In this document: piece after piece, positions 26,155-34,895 of the stretch
How positions within the stretch are numbered: position 1 is the stretch's first letter
Layout: the number at the start of each line of letters is the position of its first letter
DNA from: Streptomyces sp. ICC1
Lineage (GTDB): Bacteria; Actinomycetota; Actinomycetes; Streptomycetales; Streptomycetaceae
Reading direction: 5' to 3'
Length of the DNA: 64,000 bases
Assembly: GCF_003287935.1 (NCBI RefSeq)
Contig: NZ_CP030287.1
Coordinates: 8,744,058 to 8,808,057, forward strand
Made by a program: the position numbers and the translations under genes
The notes under the pieces: generated by a model
The model's input: the letters and a program-made list of their open reading frames with translations, nothing else
Database searches by the model: none
What the model was told of the DNA's origin: nothing

Positions 26155-27054
26155 ATGACAGCCACCTCCACCCCGCCGGTGGACGTGCGCCCCGACCCCG
26201 CCGGAGCCGTCACGGCTCCGGCGGGGCGTCCGGGTTCACCGGGCCTGTGGGCCACCGGCGCGGCCCTGTCCATCCTGGGCGCCCTGCTCCTCGGCTTCGT
26301 CGCCGAGGTCGGCCCGCTCGGCCACCTCCGCCACGAGCGGGACCGCCGGGTGGGGTACGCGCAGCTGCGGGAGGGGCTCGCCAACGCCACCGCCCCGCTG
26401 GGTCCGACGAGCCCGGGCACACCGGTCGCGCTGCTGGAGATCCCGCAGATCGGCCTGCGCGAGGTCGTCCGCGAGGCGACCACCTCCGAGGTGCTGACCG
26501 CCGGGCCGGGGCACCGCCGCGACACCGTGCTGCCCGGCCAGCCCGGCACCAGCATCATCATGGGCCGACAGGCGGGCTACGGCGGCCCGTTCGCCCACAT
26601 CGCGGACCTGGCGCGCGGGGAGACCTTCCTCGTCGTCACCGGCCAGGGCGAGCACACGTACAAGGTGCTGGGCGTGCGGCGCGCGGGCGACCCGGTGCCC
26701 TCCCGGCCGGCCGGGGACGCGGGCCGGCTCACGCTCATGACCGCCGACGGCACCCCGTACATGCCCGACGGAGTGGTCCAGGTGGACGCCGAACTCACCA
26801 CGCCCGCCCAGCAGTCCGGCGGCCGCACCCCGGGGCGCCTCGCCGCGGACGAGGCCCCGCTGGGCAGCCAGACCTCGGCCTGGTTCCCGCTGGTCCTGTG
26901 GGCCCAGGGACTACTGCTCGCCGCTGCCGCCCTGGCCTGGGCCCGGCTCCGCTGGGGCCGCGCGCACACCTGGCTGGTCGGCTTCCCGGTCCTGGCCGCG
27001 CTCGGTCTGGCGGTCGCCGACCAGGCCGCCCTCCTCCTGCCCAACCTCCTGTGA
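26155..27054 (+). CDS. Sortase-fold membrane protein lacking catalytic His and Cys
   Basis: 299 residues: a transmembrane helix at 32-50, an extracellular sortase-like beta-barrel at about 85-215, and two further hydrophobic helices near the C-terminus (about 240-262 and 275-298). Where active sortases have 'GH' this protein reads '[13 protein letters not shown]' (134-146), and where they have 'TLxTC' it reads 'LTLMTADG' (192-199). Both catalytic His and Cys are therefore replaced, and no matching Arg is clear. It is probably not a transpeptidase, though it may bind sorting signals. It lies between an LANTG protein and a pstB-like gene, 11 bp before the latter. Confidence 0.75.
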   Translation: MTATSTPPVDVRPDPAGAVTAPAGRPGSPGLWATGAALSILGALLLGFVAEVGPLGHLRHERDRRVGYAQLREGLANATAPLGPTSPGTPVALLEIPQIGLREVVREATTSEVLTAGPGHRRDTVLPGQPGTSIIMGRQAGYGGPFAHIADLARGETFLVVTGQGEHTYKVLGVRRAGDPVPSRPAGDAGRLTLMTADGTPYMPDGVVQVDAELTTPAQQSGGRTPGRLAADEAPLGSQTSAWFPLVLWAQGLLLAAAALAWARLRWGRAHTWLVGFPVLAALGLAVADQAALLLPNLL

Positions 27055-27065
27055 ACGAGGCCGCG

Positions 27066-27881
27066 ATGACGCAGACGCTCTCCCTCCCCACGCTCCCCGC
27101 CACCGGTGCCTCCACCCTCGACGCCCGTGACGTCTCGGCGTGGTTCGGCGGTCGCAAGGTCCTCAACCGGGTCTCCCTGACGATGCCCGGCGGCCAGGTC
27201 ACGGCCCTGATCGGCCCCTCGGGCTGCGGGAAGTCCACCTTCCTGCGGATCCTGAACCGCATGCACGAGCTGATCCCGGGCGCGGAGCTGGCGGGCGAGG
27301 TCCTGCTCGACGGCGAGGACGTGTACGCCCGGGGCCGCCGGCTCACCGACGCGCGCCGCCGGATCGGCATGGTCTTCCAGAAGCCGAACCCCTTCCCGGC
27401 GATGTCGGTCTACGACAACGTCACGGCGGGCCTCAAACTGACGGGCACCCGCGCCTCGGGAGCCGAGAAGGACGTCCTGGTCGAGGAGTGCCTCACCAAG
27501 GCGGGCCTGTGGAAGGAGGTCCGCGACCGCTTGCGCCAGCCGGGCGGAGCCCTCTCGGGCGGCCAGCAGCAGCGCCTGTGCATCGCCCGGTCCCTGGCGG
27601 TGCGCCCGCGGATCCTCCTGATGGACGAACCCTGCTCGGCCCTGGACCCGACCTCCACGCGCCGCATCGAGGAGACCATCCGCGAGCTGGCCGACGAGGT
27701 GACCATCGTCATCGTGACGCACAACATGCAGCAGGCGGCCCGGGTGTCCGACCAGTGCGCCTTCTTCCTCGCGGCCCAGGGCACGCCCGGCCAGATCGTG
27801 GAGCACGGCCCCACGCAGGCCATGTTCTCCACCCCGGCCGACCCCCGCACCTCGGACTACGTCCAGGGCCGCTTCGGCTGA
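27066..27881 (+). CDS. pstB: Phosphate ABC transporter ATP-binding protein (PstB-like)
   Basis: 271 residues. Walker A 'GPSGCGKST' at 50-58, '[15 protein letters not shown]' in the Q-loop, signature 'LSGGQQQR' at 163-170, and Walker B '[16 protein letters not shown]'. The Q-loop and D-loop wording is diagnostic of PstB. No pstS/pstC/pstA is in the window, since the left part of this locus was lost at the joint near 25830. Phosphate starvation (PhoP) control is the usual mode, but no PHO box is visible. Confidence 0.88.
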   Translation: MTQTLSLPTLPATGASTLDARDVSAWFGGRKVLNRVSLTMPGGQVTALIGPSGCGKSTFLRILNRMHELIPGAELAGEVLLDGEDVYARGRRLTDARRRIGMVFQKPNPFPAMSVYDNVTAGLKLTGTRASGAEKDVLVEECLTKAGLWKEVRDRLRQPGGALSGGQQQRLCIARSLAVRPRILLMDEPCSALDPTSTRRIEETIRELADEVTIVIVTHNMQQAARVSDQCAFFLAAQGTPGQIVEHGPTQAMFSTPADPRTSDYVQGRFG

Positions 27882-27970
27882 CCGGCCGCGGCCCGCGACG
27901 CCAATCCCGGCGGGCCGCCGCCACGAACCACTGGTGAGGGACCCGCGACGGCGGGAGGAGGTGACCCATC

Positions 27971-28114
27971 GTGACGGACGAAGCGTTCGAAAGGCTCCTC
28001 GCGGAAGCACGGGCGGAGGCGCGGCGCGCCTCCTTCCCGCCGCCGGAGCCGACGGGGGAGCCGGAGCTCGCCCTGCTCACGCAGCACGCCGAATTCGGCG
28101 GATCGGCCCACTGA
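27971..28114 (+). CDS. Small acidic ORF (47 aa) with a perfect ribosome binding site
   Basis: GTG at 27971 is preceded by GGAGGAGGTGACC, an ideal Shine-Dalgarno match, and the ORF reads 'MTDEAFERLLAEARAEARRA' with a Pro-rich middle and a short C-terminus. It is helical at the N-terminus with no signal peptide. No family recognised. The strong RBS is the main reason to call it. Confidence 0.6.
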   Translation: MTDEAFERLLAEARAEARRASFPPPEPTGEPELALLTQHAEFGGSAH

Positions 28115-28169
28115 CCCCGCCACCCGGTGCCCGTCCCGGCGGTGATCGCCGGGCAGGGCGCCCGCGGGG

Positions 28170-28209
28170 TCCGTCGCGGCTACGGGATCCGCCGCGGCTA
28201 CGGCATCCG
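28170..28209. repeat. 18-bp tandem duplication
   Basis: GGCTACGGGATCCGCC and GGCTACGGCATCCGCC follow each other just after and across the stop codon of the minus-strand secreted-protein fragment. Confidence 0.5.
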
Positions 28210-28746
28210 CCACTGCTGGGCCTTGCCGGAGTCGCAGGCGACCACCGTCAGCTGGGCGCCGGCGCCGTTGGACGTCAGGCAGCCGCCCTGGAAACTGATG
28301 TCCTTGATGAAGTAGGCGCCCGAGGTCGGGGCCTTCTCCAGGTTCCACCACACGTCCCCGGAGAACTGGCCGGCGAGCTCGACGCGCACCGTGTCGCCGA
28401 ACTGCGTCAGCGCCCGGCTCATCGCGGCGCCGGACGAGCTGCACGCCTTGATGCTGTCGTAGTTGCCCTCCTCGTGCACCCAGCCGAAGGCCGTGGTGCC
28501 GCCCGTGACCACTTTGGCGCCGCCCTGGGGGCTGCTGGTGCCCAGGCCGATCTTGAGGCCGTTGCCGACGTTGGTGATGGCGCCCCAGCTCGCCCCTCCG
28601 CAGCCCTGCGGCGGGGTGGACCCGCCGTTGGCCGAGCCCCCGCCCCCGTTGCCCGAGCCGCCGGGGGTGGAGGACCCGCCGGGCGTGCCGGCACCCCCGG
28701 CCCCGGCCCCGCCGGCGCCCGGGCCCGTACTCGTCCGGCCGCCCGC
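28198..28746 (-). CDS. C-terminal domain of a secreted protein, ricin-like end
   Basis: About 182 codons. A Gly/Ser/Thr linker ('GNGGGGSANGGSTPP') leads into a beta-rich domain 'GCGGASWGAITNVGNGLKIG' that ends 'TVVACDSGKAQQWRMP', similar to the last strand of ricin-type carbohydrate-binding repeats (C..s..QqW). Cys residues probably form disulfides. The upstream part, including any signal peptide and catalytic domain, is cut off at the adapter at 28747. Likely extracellular polysaccharide binding. Confidence 0.5.
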   Translation of the reverse strand, partial: AGGRTSTGPGAGGAGAGGAGTPGGSSTPGGSGNGGGGSANGGSTPPQGCGGASWGAITNVGNGLKIGLGTSSPQGGAKVVTGGTTAFGWVHEEGNYDSIKACSSSGAAMSRALTQFGDTVRVELAGQFSGDVWWNLEKAPTSGAYFIKDISFQGGCLTSNGAGAQLTVVACDSGKAQQWRMP

Positions 28747-28816
28747 CTGTCCCTTATACCCCTCCGACGCTGCCGACGACCTCTACTGTGCAGACTTCCA
28801 CGGTCGCAGTGCCATT
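28747..28816 (+). other. Embedded Nextera adapter (read-through type), joint 1
   Basis: 28747-28779 matches the Nextera read-through CTGTCTCTTATACACATC + TGACGCTGCCGACGA with a few T-to-C-like changes. It is followed by eight index-like bases (28780-28787) and 28788-28816, which aligns with GTGTAGATCTCGGTGG + TCGCCGTATCATT (P5) at about two thirds of positions. Translated it gives 'PLYPSDAADDL', a known adapter signature. Both flanking genes are cut here. Confidence 0.93.
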
Positions 28817-29401
28817 CAGGGTGTCCTCGGGCGCGGGGCCGCCGGTCGGCTGGGTGTTCTTGGCGCGCAGCTGGTCGGGGGTGACGACGGGCTTGCCCTC
28901 CGTGCCCTCGATGTCGGTACCGCCGAAGATCCACAGGTCGACGCTGCCGGGCTTGGGCTTGTAGAGCATCGCGCCGAGCTGGCTGTACTCCCAGGTGTTC
29001 TGGCCGGGGCCCGCGTGCCAGTACGACCAGTAGGCGGAGGCCGGCGGGGTCAGGACGCAGTCGTCCTGCTGCGCGGTCGGGTACTGCTTGCCGCCCCGGT
29101 GGCCGCTGTAGCCGATGCGGCAGATGAAGGCCGGGCCGTCGTGGCCGGTGCCGGTGGTGGCCCAGCCGCCCTGGTTGAGGAGCTCGTGGCCGGTGGTGGG
29201 CGTCGACCCGCAGGAGCGGTAGACGGGGCCGCCCCAGTGACCGAAGTCGACGGCGAGGACCACGCCCGAGCTGGTGGTGCACTGGCCCATCGGCTGCGGG
29301 GCGGCGGCGGCCGGGGCCGCGGTGGCGGCGAACGCCGCCACCGTCAGGTCGAGCGCGGCGGCCGTACGGGCGAGGGCCCGCAGGACGCGGTTGCCGCTCA
29401 T
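28817..29401 (-). CDS. Secreted protein of unknown function, C-terminus lost
   Basis: ATG 29401. Signal peptide with cleavage after 'AAPAAAA' (about residue 34), then a mature domain with paired cysteines ('GQCTTSS', 'YRSCGS', 'FICRIGY', 'DDCVLTPP') and 'YWSYWHAGPGQNTWEYSQLG'. Aromatic-rich, probably beta. The start overlaps the stop codon of the upstream squalene-repeat protein by 4 bp (ATGA), so the two are translationally coupled and probably act together outside the cell. A DUF4430/transcobalamin-like partner is one possibility, by analogy with cobalamin-binding proteins, but I cannot show it. Confidence 0.65.
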
Positions 29402-31480
29402 GCCCGGCTCCCGGTGTTCTCGCGGCGGCGCTTCGCCGCGCGGGTGAGGCCCCAGCCGCCCAGGGCCAGGACCAGGGCCGCGGCCGCGAGGCCGCCGACC
29501 CGGGGGCCGGTGGAGGCGAGCGCGCCCCCGCCGCCCGAACCGCTGCCGCCGGAGGAGCCCGCGGCGCCCGCGTCCTCGCCCGGGGTCACGATGACGGGTG
29601 CGGTCGGCGAGGCGGAGGGCGAGGCCGAAGGCAGGACCGAGGTGCTGGGCAGGGGCTCCGGAGCGGTGCCCTCGAGGCTGCGCGCCAGAGTGCCGAAGGA
29701 GATGCCGGTGGTTCCGCCGAGGGCCTGGGTGGAGGCGCGGACGTCGGAGCCGGGCTGGCCGCCCTTGGCGATGTCGAAGCCGCCGTCACCGTTCTGCCGG
29801 GAGGCCAGGAACGCGCGGGCCCTGGCGATCTGGACCGCGTACTTCGAGGAGTCCAGGGACAGGCCCTGGACGGCGAGGGCCGCCGAGTTGACGGAGTTGC
29901 CGGAGGCGCCGGGGAATCCGCCGTCCTCCTTCTGCCGGCCGGCGAGCCAGGCGAGGCCCTTGTCCACGGCAGCCTGCGAGCCGGCGTCGGGCAGCAGGTC
30001 CAGGGTCATGGCGGCCATCGCGGTGGAGTCGACCTCGGTGCCGCTGGGTTCACCGATCAGGCTGACCCACCCGCCGGACGGGTCCTGGAGGCTCTTGAGG
30101 TAGGCGATCGGCTCGGCCGCCGCGGCCGTCTCCCCGGCGCGGACCTGGGCCATGACACCGAGCGACTGGGAGAAGACCGAGGTCGCGTAGGTGTAGTTGC
30201 CCTTGGCCGCGCACTGCCCGGCCGTCTCGGTCCTGGCCGTGCAGGTTCCCTTGGCGAGGGCCGCGATCAGGTCCTGGCCGCCGAAGGCGCGCGGGTCGCG
30301 GCCCACGGCCTCGGCGAGGAGGGCCGTCTTGCCGATGGAGCCGCCCGCCGCGTACTTGGTGCCGATGAGGGTCCAGTCGTGGATGCCGCGGCCCTTGCCG
30401 TCCTTGCCGCCCTTGTCGAGGAAGTCGACGATGCCCCGCAGCGCGGTGTTGTCCTTGCCGGTGGCGGCCAGCGCGTAGGCGCCGTCGATGGTCAGGCCGT
30501 AGTCGGCGAAGCCGGTGCCCGGGCCGCTCTCGTAGTAGCGGCCCTGGACCAGGCGGCCGCGGTCGGTGAGGTAGGCGGTGCCCTTCACGAGGTCAGGCGC
30601 CGCTCCGGCCGGAGGCGTGGGCGGGTCCACCTTCTTGGTGGTCAGCGTGACGAGGTCGCTCTTGGCGCCCGCGAGGGCGACCGTGGAGGTGGGGAACAGC
30701 CGCGATTCGGTGTCGTCCTCCTCGAAGCCGAAGCCGGCCCCGAGGAACTGGTGCCGCGAGAGCCAGGAGAGGCCGGCGTCCGCGAAGGCGTCGTCGCCGA
30801 GGGCGCGCAGCGCCTGGACGGCCCAGGCGGTGGAGGCCGGGCTGCCGGTCGTCATGGAGGAGGCGGAGGGCCAAGCGGCCGTCGGGAGCTGCGACTTCTT
30901 GAGGTAGGCCCGTGCCTTCTGGACGGCGGCGTCGTGGCCGCCGGCCCGCTTGAGGGCCAGGGTGATCAGGCCGGTGGAGTTCGCGTCGCTGTCGCACCAG
31001 CCGCCGGAGCGGATCAGGACGCCGGTGAAGCCGCCGTCCTCGCACTGGAGGGCCGTCAGCCGGTTCACGGCGTCGGCGGGGGGCGTCACGCCGCCGCCCA
31101 GCAGGGCGATGACGGCCATGGCCTGCGCGTCGGACTGGCCGGTGGTGCGGAAGTCGCCCTTGGTGAGGCAGCCTTCGACCGGATCGCCGACCCCGATGTC
31201 CCGGGGGCAGACGTACTTCACGAGGTCGCCGAGCAGGTCGCGCCCGCCGAAGGCGCGCGGGTCCTTGCCGGTCGCCTCGGCGACGAGGGCCAGGCGCGCG
31301 GCGGCGGTGGCGTCGGGTATCCCGTCCTTGCCCGCCGGGTAGGCGTACGCGTCCGTCTGCGCGGGCGTGGCCAGGAAGTCGGCCGCCTTGCGCGCCGCCG
31401 GGCTCTTGGCGTCGGCCGCGGCCAGGGCGAAGACGACCTCGGTCGTGAAGAAGTGGTTCGGGGCGGTGGCACCCTCGTCG
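29398..31480 (-). CDS. Cell-surface prenyltransferase/squalene-cyclase-repeat protein with LPXTG-like anchor
   Basis: About 690 residues, N-terminus lost. Multiple alpha-alpha barrel repeats ('TALQCEDGGFTG', 'LQDPSGGWVS', 'RQKEDGGFPGASGN' and 'RQNGDGGFDI') resemble squalene-cyclase/prenyltransferase repeats. The end has a Pro/Ser region, sorting-type motif 'LASTGP', a hydrophobic helix and 'RAAKRRREN', so it is wall- or membrane-anchored. No catalytic DxDD is seen, so this is probably a binding protein, like transcobalamin-fold proteins. Coupled to the secreted gene downstream. The first part is disrupted by an inverted, mutated copy of its own sequence at 31553-31629. Confidence 0.75.
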
Positions 31481-31629
31481 ACGACCCGTTCGCCGGCTGC
31501 TGGCTCACCGCCCGGCCCACCGACGGCCCACGGGTTTTCGCCGCGGCTGTCCCCGCCCCGAAGCACCTCCTCCCCACCGCGGTCGTCTTCGCCTCGGCCC
31601 CGGACGACCCCAAGTGCCCGCCCGCGCGC
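31391..31629. repeat. Inverted, imperfect copy of the squalene-repeat gene start (fold-back)
   Basis: 31391-31466 and 31553-31629 are reverse complements at about four in five positions. The minus strand of the left arm encodes 'FFTTEVVFALAAADAKSPAA' and the plus strand of the right arm encodes 'LLPTAVVFASAPDDPKCPPA'. The same protein segment on both strands shows a self-inverted chimera with many base errors. Confidence 0.8.
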
Positions 31630-31664
31630 TCGGCGGCCGCCCCCCCGGCGATCAGCGCGGGGGC

Positions 31665-31754
31665 CGGGGTGGGATAGGGCCGGTCGGAGTCCGGGCTCAC
31701 CGCGTGGTGGTGGTCGGTGTGCGGGTGGGAGCCGTGGGCGTGGCGAACGCTCAT
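31665..31754 (-). CDS. First 30 codons of an unidentified His-rich protein
   Basis: ATG 31754 reads 'MSVRHAHGSHPHTDHHHAVS' and then Pro/Ala-rich sequence until the fold-back joint. The His-rich start suggests metal binding, but no domain remains. Confidence 0.3.
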
Positions 31755-31868
31755 TTCTGCCTTTCAGCCTGAGAACGTTCCTGCGCCGCCGTCGGGGACC
31801 GGCGCGGCGGCCGGTGCCCGACGGCGCACGGTGGGGGCGGGGGCGGGGCTCTCCGACGGCCTGCCGGG

Positions 31869-32585
31869 TCAGGCCGCGCGGTAGGCCCGCAGGAACGCGG
31901 CGACCCCTCCCGTGACCAGGCGGTCCACCTGCTCCTGGGGCAGCGGGAGGACTCCGTAGTGGGTGAGTTGCACGAGCGAGTGGGAGACCAGCGCCATGAA
32001 GTGGGCGCCCGCCATGGCCGGGTCTCCGTGCACGTCGAGCAGGCCGGCGGCGGCCAGGCCCGCCATCGCGTCGCCGAGCGCGCGCCCGACCGGGCCCGGG
32101 CCGGCGTTCGTCCACGCCTCCAGCAGCTCGGGCGGTACGTGGTCGGCTTCGGCGTGGATGTGGCGGACGAGCGCGAAGTGGTCCGGGTAGTCGGACATGA
32201 GGCCGACGAAGGCGTGGGCCAGGGCGCCCAGATCGCGTTCCAGGTCGTCGGGGTGGGGCGGGCGCTCCGGGTCGAGGAGGGCGTCGATGCGGGCGATCTG
32301 CGCGTCGCGGACGCGGGTCGAGGTCCAGGTGACGACGGTGCGGAAGAGCTCCGCCTTGCCGCCCGGGAAGTGGTTGTAGAGCGTGCGGGTCGACACGCCG
32401 GCCGCGGCGGCCAGGGTGTCGACGGAGGCGCGCGCGTAGCCCTCGCGGCCGAAGACGCCACAGGAGGCGCTCGCCATGGCGATCTGCTTCTCCAGCTTCC
32501 TGCTGCTGCCGCCGCCGCTGGCACTGGCGCTGCTGGCGCTGGCGCTGGCACTGGTGCTGCTGGCACTGCTGGCGCTGCCGGTCAT
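31869..32585 (-). CDS. TetR/AcrR-family regulator
   Basis: 238 residues. An unusual Ser/Ala-rich leader (residues 2-25, from a GCxxxxGC-type repeat at 32520-32580) precedes the helix-turn-helix ('VDTLAAAAGVSTRTLYNHFP', about 52-72), and the helical ligand-binding domain follows. It is divergent from a flavin reductase and MFS exporter gene pair. Two matching palindromes lie in the spacer at 32608 and 32629. Most likely represses itself and the divergent operon and is released by a toxic substrate of the pump. Confidence 0.9.
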   Translation of the reverse strand: MTGSASSASSTSASASASSASASGGGSSRKLEKQIAMASASCGVFGREGYARASVDTLAAAAGVSTRTLYNHFPGGKAELFRTVVTWTSTRVRDAQIARIDALLDPERPPHPDDLERDLGALAHAFVGLMSDYPDHFALVRHIHAEADHVPPELLEAWTNAGPGPVGRALGDAMAGLAAAGLLDVHGDPAMAGAHFMALVSHSLVQLTHYGVLPLPQEQVDRLVTGGVAAFLRAYRAA

Positions 32586-32607
32586 CTCGACTCCTCGCCC
32601 ACATAAG

Positions 32608-32644
32608 TACAACGGTCGTTGCAATTCTTACAACGCACGTTGTA
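32608..32644. promoter_or_regulatory. Two TetR operators, 21 bp apart
   Basis: TACAACG-GT-CGTTGCA (32608-32623) and TACAACG-CA-CGTTGTA (32629-32644) are near-perfect and perfect palindromes. Their 21-bp spacing puts them on the same DNA face two turns apart. They lie 23 bp before tetR and 58 bp before the divergent gene. Confidence 0.8.
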
Positions 32645-32701
32645 CTTTACCGGAGGAGCGGCCGCACCGAGCGACCGCCCCGCCAACGAGGGGACACCGC
32701 C

Positions 32702-33343
32702 ATGCCTGCCACCGCCTCCACTCCCACCTCCCCCACCTCCCCCGTCTCCGATGAGGACGCACCGCTGCGCGTCACGGTGATCGTCGCCAGCGTCCGCGAG
32801 GGCCGCCAGGGCCCCGCCGTCACCGAGTGGTTCCTCGGCGCCGCCCGGGCACACGGCGGCCTGGAGCTCGACGTCATCGACCTCGCCGACGTCGATCTGC
32901 CGCTGGCCATGCCCGCCTGGGGCAGCTCCCCGAGCCCCCGGGCGGCGGCCGCCCTGGCGGAGGTGACCCCGCGGCTGGCCGCCGCCGACGCCTTCGTCAT
33001 CGTCACCCCCGAGTACAACCACAGCTTCCCGGCCGCCCTGAAGAACCTCATCGACTGGCACCACGGGCAGTGGCACGCGAAGCCCGCCGGCTTCGTCTCC
33101 TACGGCGGCCTCGGCGGCGGCCTGCGCGCCGTCGAGCAGCTGCGGCTGGTCTTCGCCGAGCTGCACGCCATGACCGTCCGCGACTCCGTGAGCCTGCACG
33201 GGCCGTGGTCGGGGCTCGGCGAGGACGGGGTGCCGCGCGACACCGCCGTGTCCGAGGGCGCCGTCAAGGGAATGCTCGGCCAGCTGACCTGGTGGGGCCG
33301 GGCGCTGCGCGCCGCCCGCACGAGCCGTCCGTACCAGGGCTGA
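32702..33343 (+). CDS. NAD(P)H-dependent FMN reductase
   Basis: 213 residues, flavodoxin-like. FMN-binding 'VIVASVREGRQGPAV' is near residue 26-40 and 'TPEYNHSFPAALKNLIDW' (about 101-118) is the standard signature of the NADPH-dependent FMN reductase family, followed by 'VSYGGLGGGLRAVEQLR'. ATG 32702 begins after a GAGGGGACACC sequence. Sixteen bp before the MFS gene and in the same operon under the TetR regulator. Possibly reduces a quinone or dye-like drug. Confidence 0.88.
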   Translation: MPATASTPTSPTSPVSDEDAPLRVTVIVASVREGRQGPAVTEWFLGAARAHGGLELDVIDLADVDLPLAMPAWGSSPSPRAAAALAEVTPRLAAADAFVIVTPEYNHSFPAALKNLIDWHHGQWHAKPAGFVSYGGLGGGLRAVEQLRLVFAELHAMTVRDSVSLHGPWSGLGEDGVPRDTAVSEGAVKGMLGQLTWWGRALRAARTSRPYQG

Positions 33344-33358
33344 GGGGGGCGGAAGGAG

Positions 33359-34811
33359 ATGAGCACACGGCACAAGACCCGCCCGATACCGGAATCCACG
33401 GAACCCACGCCCGCCTCCCCTCTCACGACACGCCAACTCCGCCGCACCGCGGGCGTCGTGATCGTCGGCTCGGTCATGTCCGTACTCGACATGACGATCG
33501 TCAACGTCGCCCTGCACCGCCTCTCCGACGCCTTCCACTCACCGCTGGCGACGATCCAGTGGACGGCCGGCGCGTACACGCTCGCGCTCGCCGCCGTCAT
33601 CCCGGTCGCGCCCTGGGCCATCGGGCGGATCGGCGCCAAGCGCACCTACCTGACCGCCCTCGCCCTGTTCACGCTCGGGTCACTGCTCGCCGCGTGCGCC
33701 TGGGACGCCGGCAGCCTCATCGCCTTCCGGGCGGTACAGGGCCTCGGCGGCGGGCTGCTCATGCCCGTCGGGATGGCCATGGTGATGCGCGGCGCGGACC
33801 CGGCCCGGCTCGGGCGGGTGATGGCGCTGCTCGGGCTCCCGATCATCGTCGGGCCCGTGATCGGCCCGGTCCTGGGCGGCTGGCTGATCGACGTGGCGTC
33901 CTGGCAGTGGATCTTCCTGGTCAACCTGCCCGTCGGGGCGGTGGCGCTGGCGCTCGCCGCGAAGCTGCTGCGCCCCGACGCCCCGCGCGGCGGGTCTTCG
34001 GCCCAGGACCCGGCCGAGGCCGAGGCCGCGGCCCGGGCCCCCGGGCTGGACGTGCCCGGCCTGCTGATGCTCTCGCCGGGCCTCGCCCTCCTCCTCTTCG
34101 GCCTCGCCCGAGGCGCCGAGCAGGGCACCCTCACCGCCCCCGGCGCGTTCCTGCCCGCCCTCATCGGCGCCACGCTCGTGGCCGCCTTCGGCCGCCGCGC
34201 GCTGACGGCCCGCGAGCCGCTGCTCGACCTGAGGCTGCTGCGCGACCCCACCTTCGGCGTCGGGGTCGCCACCCTCGCCCTGTTCACCTGCGGCTACTTC
34301 GGCTCGATGCTGCTCGGCCCGATGTACTGGCAGCAGGCGCGCGGCACGACCGCGACGGCGGCGGGGATGCTGGGTGCGCCGGTCGGCCTCGTCGTCGGCC
34401 TGACCATGCAGATCGCCTCGCGGCGCATCGACAAGGTCTCGCCGCGCCGGCTGATCCGGGCCGGGATCGCGACGGGCGCGCTGGGCATGGCCCTGACCGC
34501 GCTCCAGACGGGTACCGCCGACGTGGCGGCCTGGCGGGTCGTCGCCGCCTCGATGGTCATGGGCGTCGGCGCCGGCATGGTCCTGATGCCGACGATGGCC
34601 ACCGCGAGCCGCGACCTCCCGAAGGACCGCATGACCGCGGCGAGCACGATCCTGAGCATCAACGCGCAGATCTGGGCCTCGGTGGGAACCGCGCTCACCT
34701 CCGTGACCCTGAGCTCGGTGGGCACGACCCCGGCCGGCTTCCGGACCACGTACGCGATCGCCGCCGTCCTGCTGGCCCTCGCCCTCCTGCCGGCGACCCG
34801 CCTCCCCACCC
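33359..34811 (+). CDS. MFS drug exporter of the DHA2 (EmrB/QacA) family, end altered
   Basis: About 485 residues. Motif 'VMSVLDMTIVNVAL' (helix 1, DHA2 hallmark), 'IGRIGAKRTY' (loop 2-3 motif A) and 'GPVIGPVLGGWLID' (motif C) are present, with 14 predicted helices. Couples proton entry to drug efflux. After 'LPATRLPT' the frame runs into adapter sequence, so the annotated stop at 34852 is artificial; only a few native C-terminal residues are lost. Regulated with the FMN reductase by TetR. Confidence 0.85.
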
Positions 34812-34873
34812 GCCACCCGAGAGCGAACCAGAGTGGTGAGTCGGAGACGTGAGATGTGTATAGGAGACGGGAC
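34812..34873 (+). other. Embedded Nextera adapter, joint 2
   Basis: 34812-34830 resembles P5 CGACCACCGAGATCTACAC, 34831-34838 is index-like, and 34839-34872 matches TCGTCGGCAGCGTC + AGATGTGTATAAGAGACAG with a handful of changes. Translated it reads 'REMCIGDG', a well-known adapter peptide. The MFS gene ends here and the FtsX gene tail begins. Confidence 0.93.
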
Positions 34874-34895
34874 CCGCCGTCAACGCCCCCGCCCC

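Noticed and set aside
25830-27881. LANTG protein, pseudosortase and PstB as a complete new system
   Set aside because: The left boundary is a chimeric joint, so missing pst genes and substrate domains prevent calling a system; only the sortase anomaly is reported.
33359-34852. MFS protein ending at 34852
   Set aside because: The last 13 or so residues are encoded by adapter bases.
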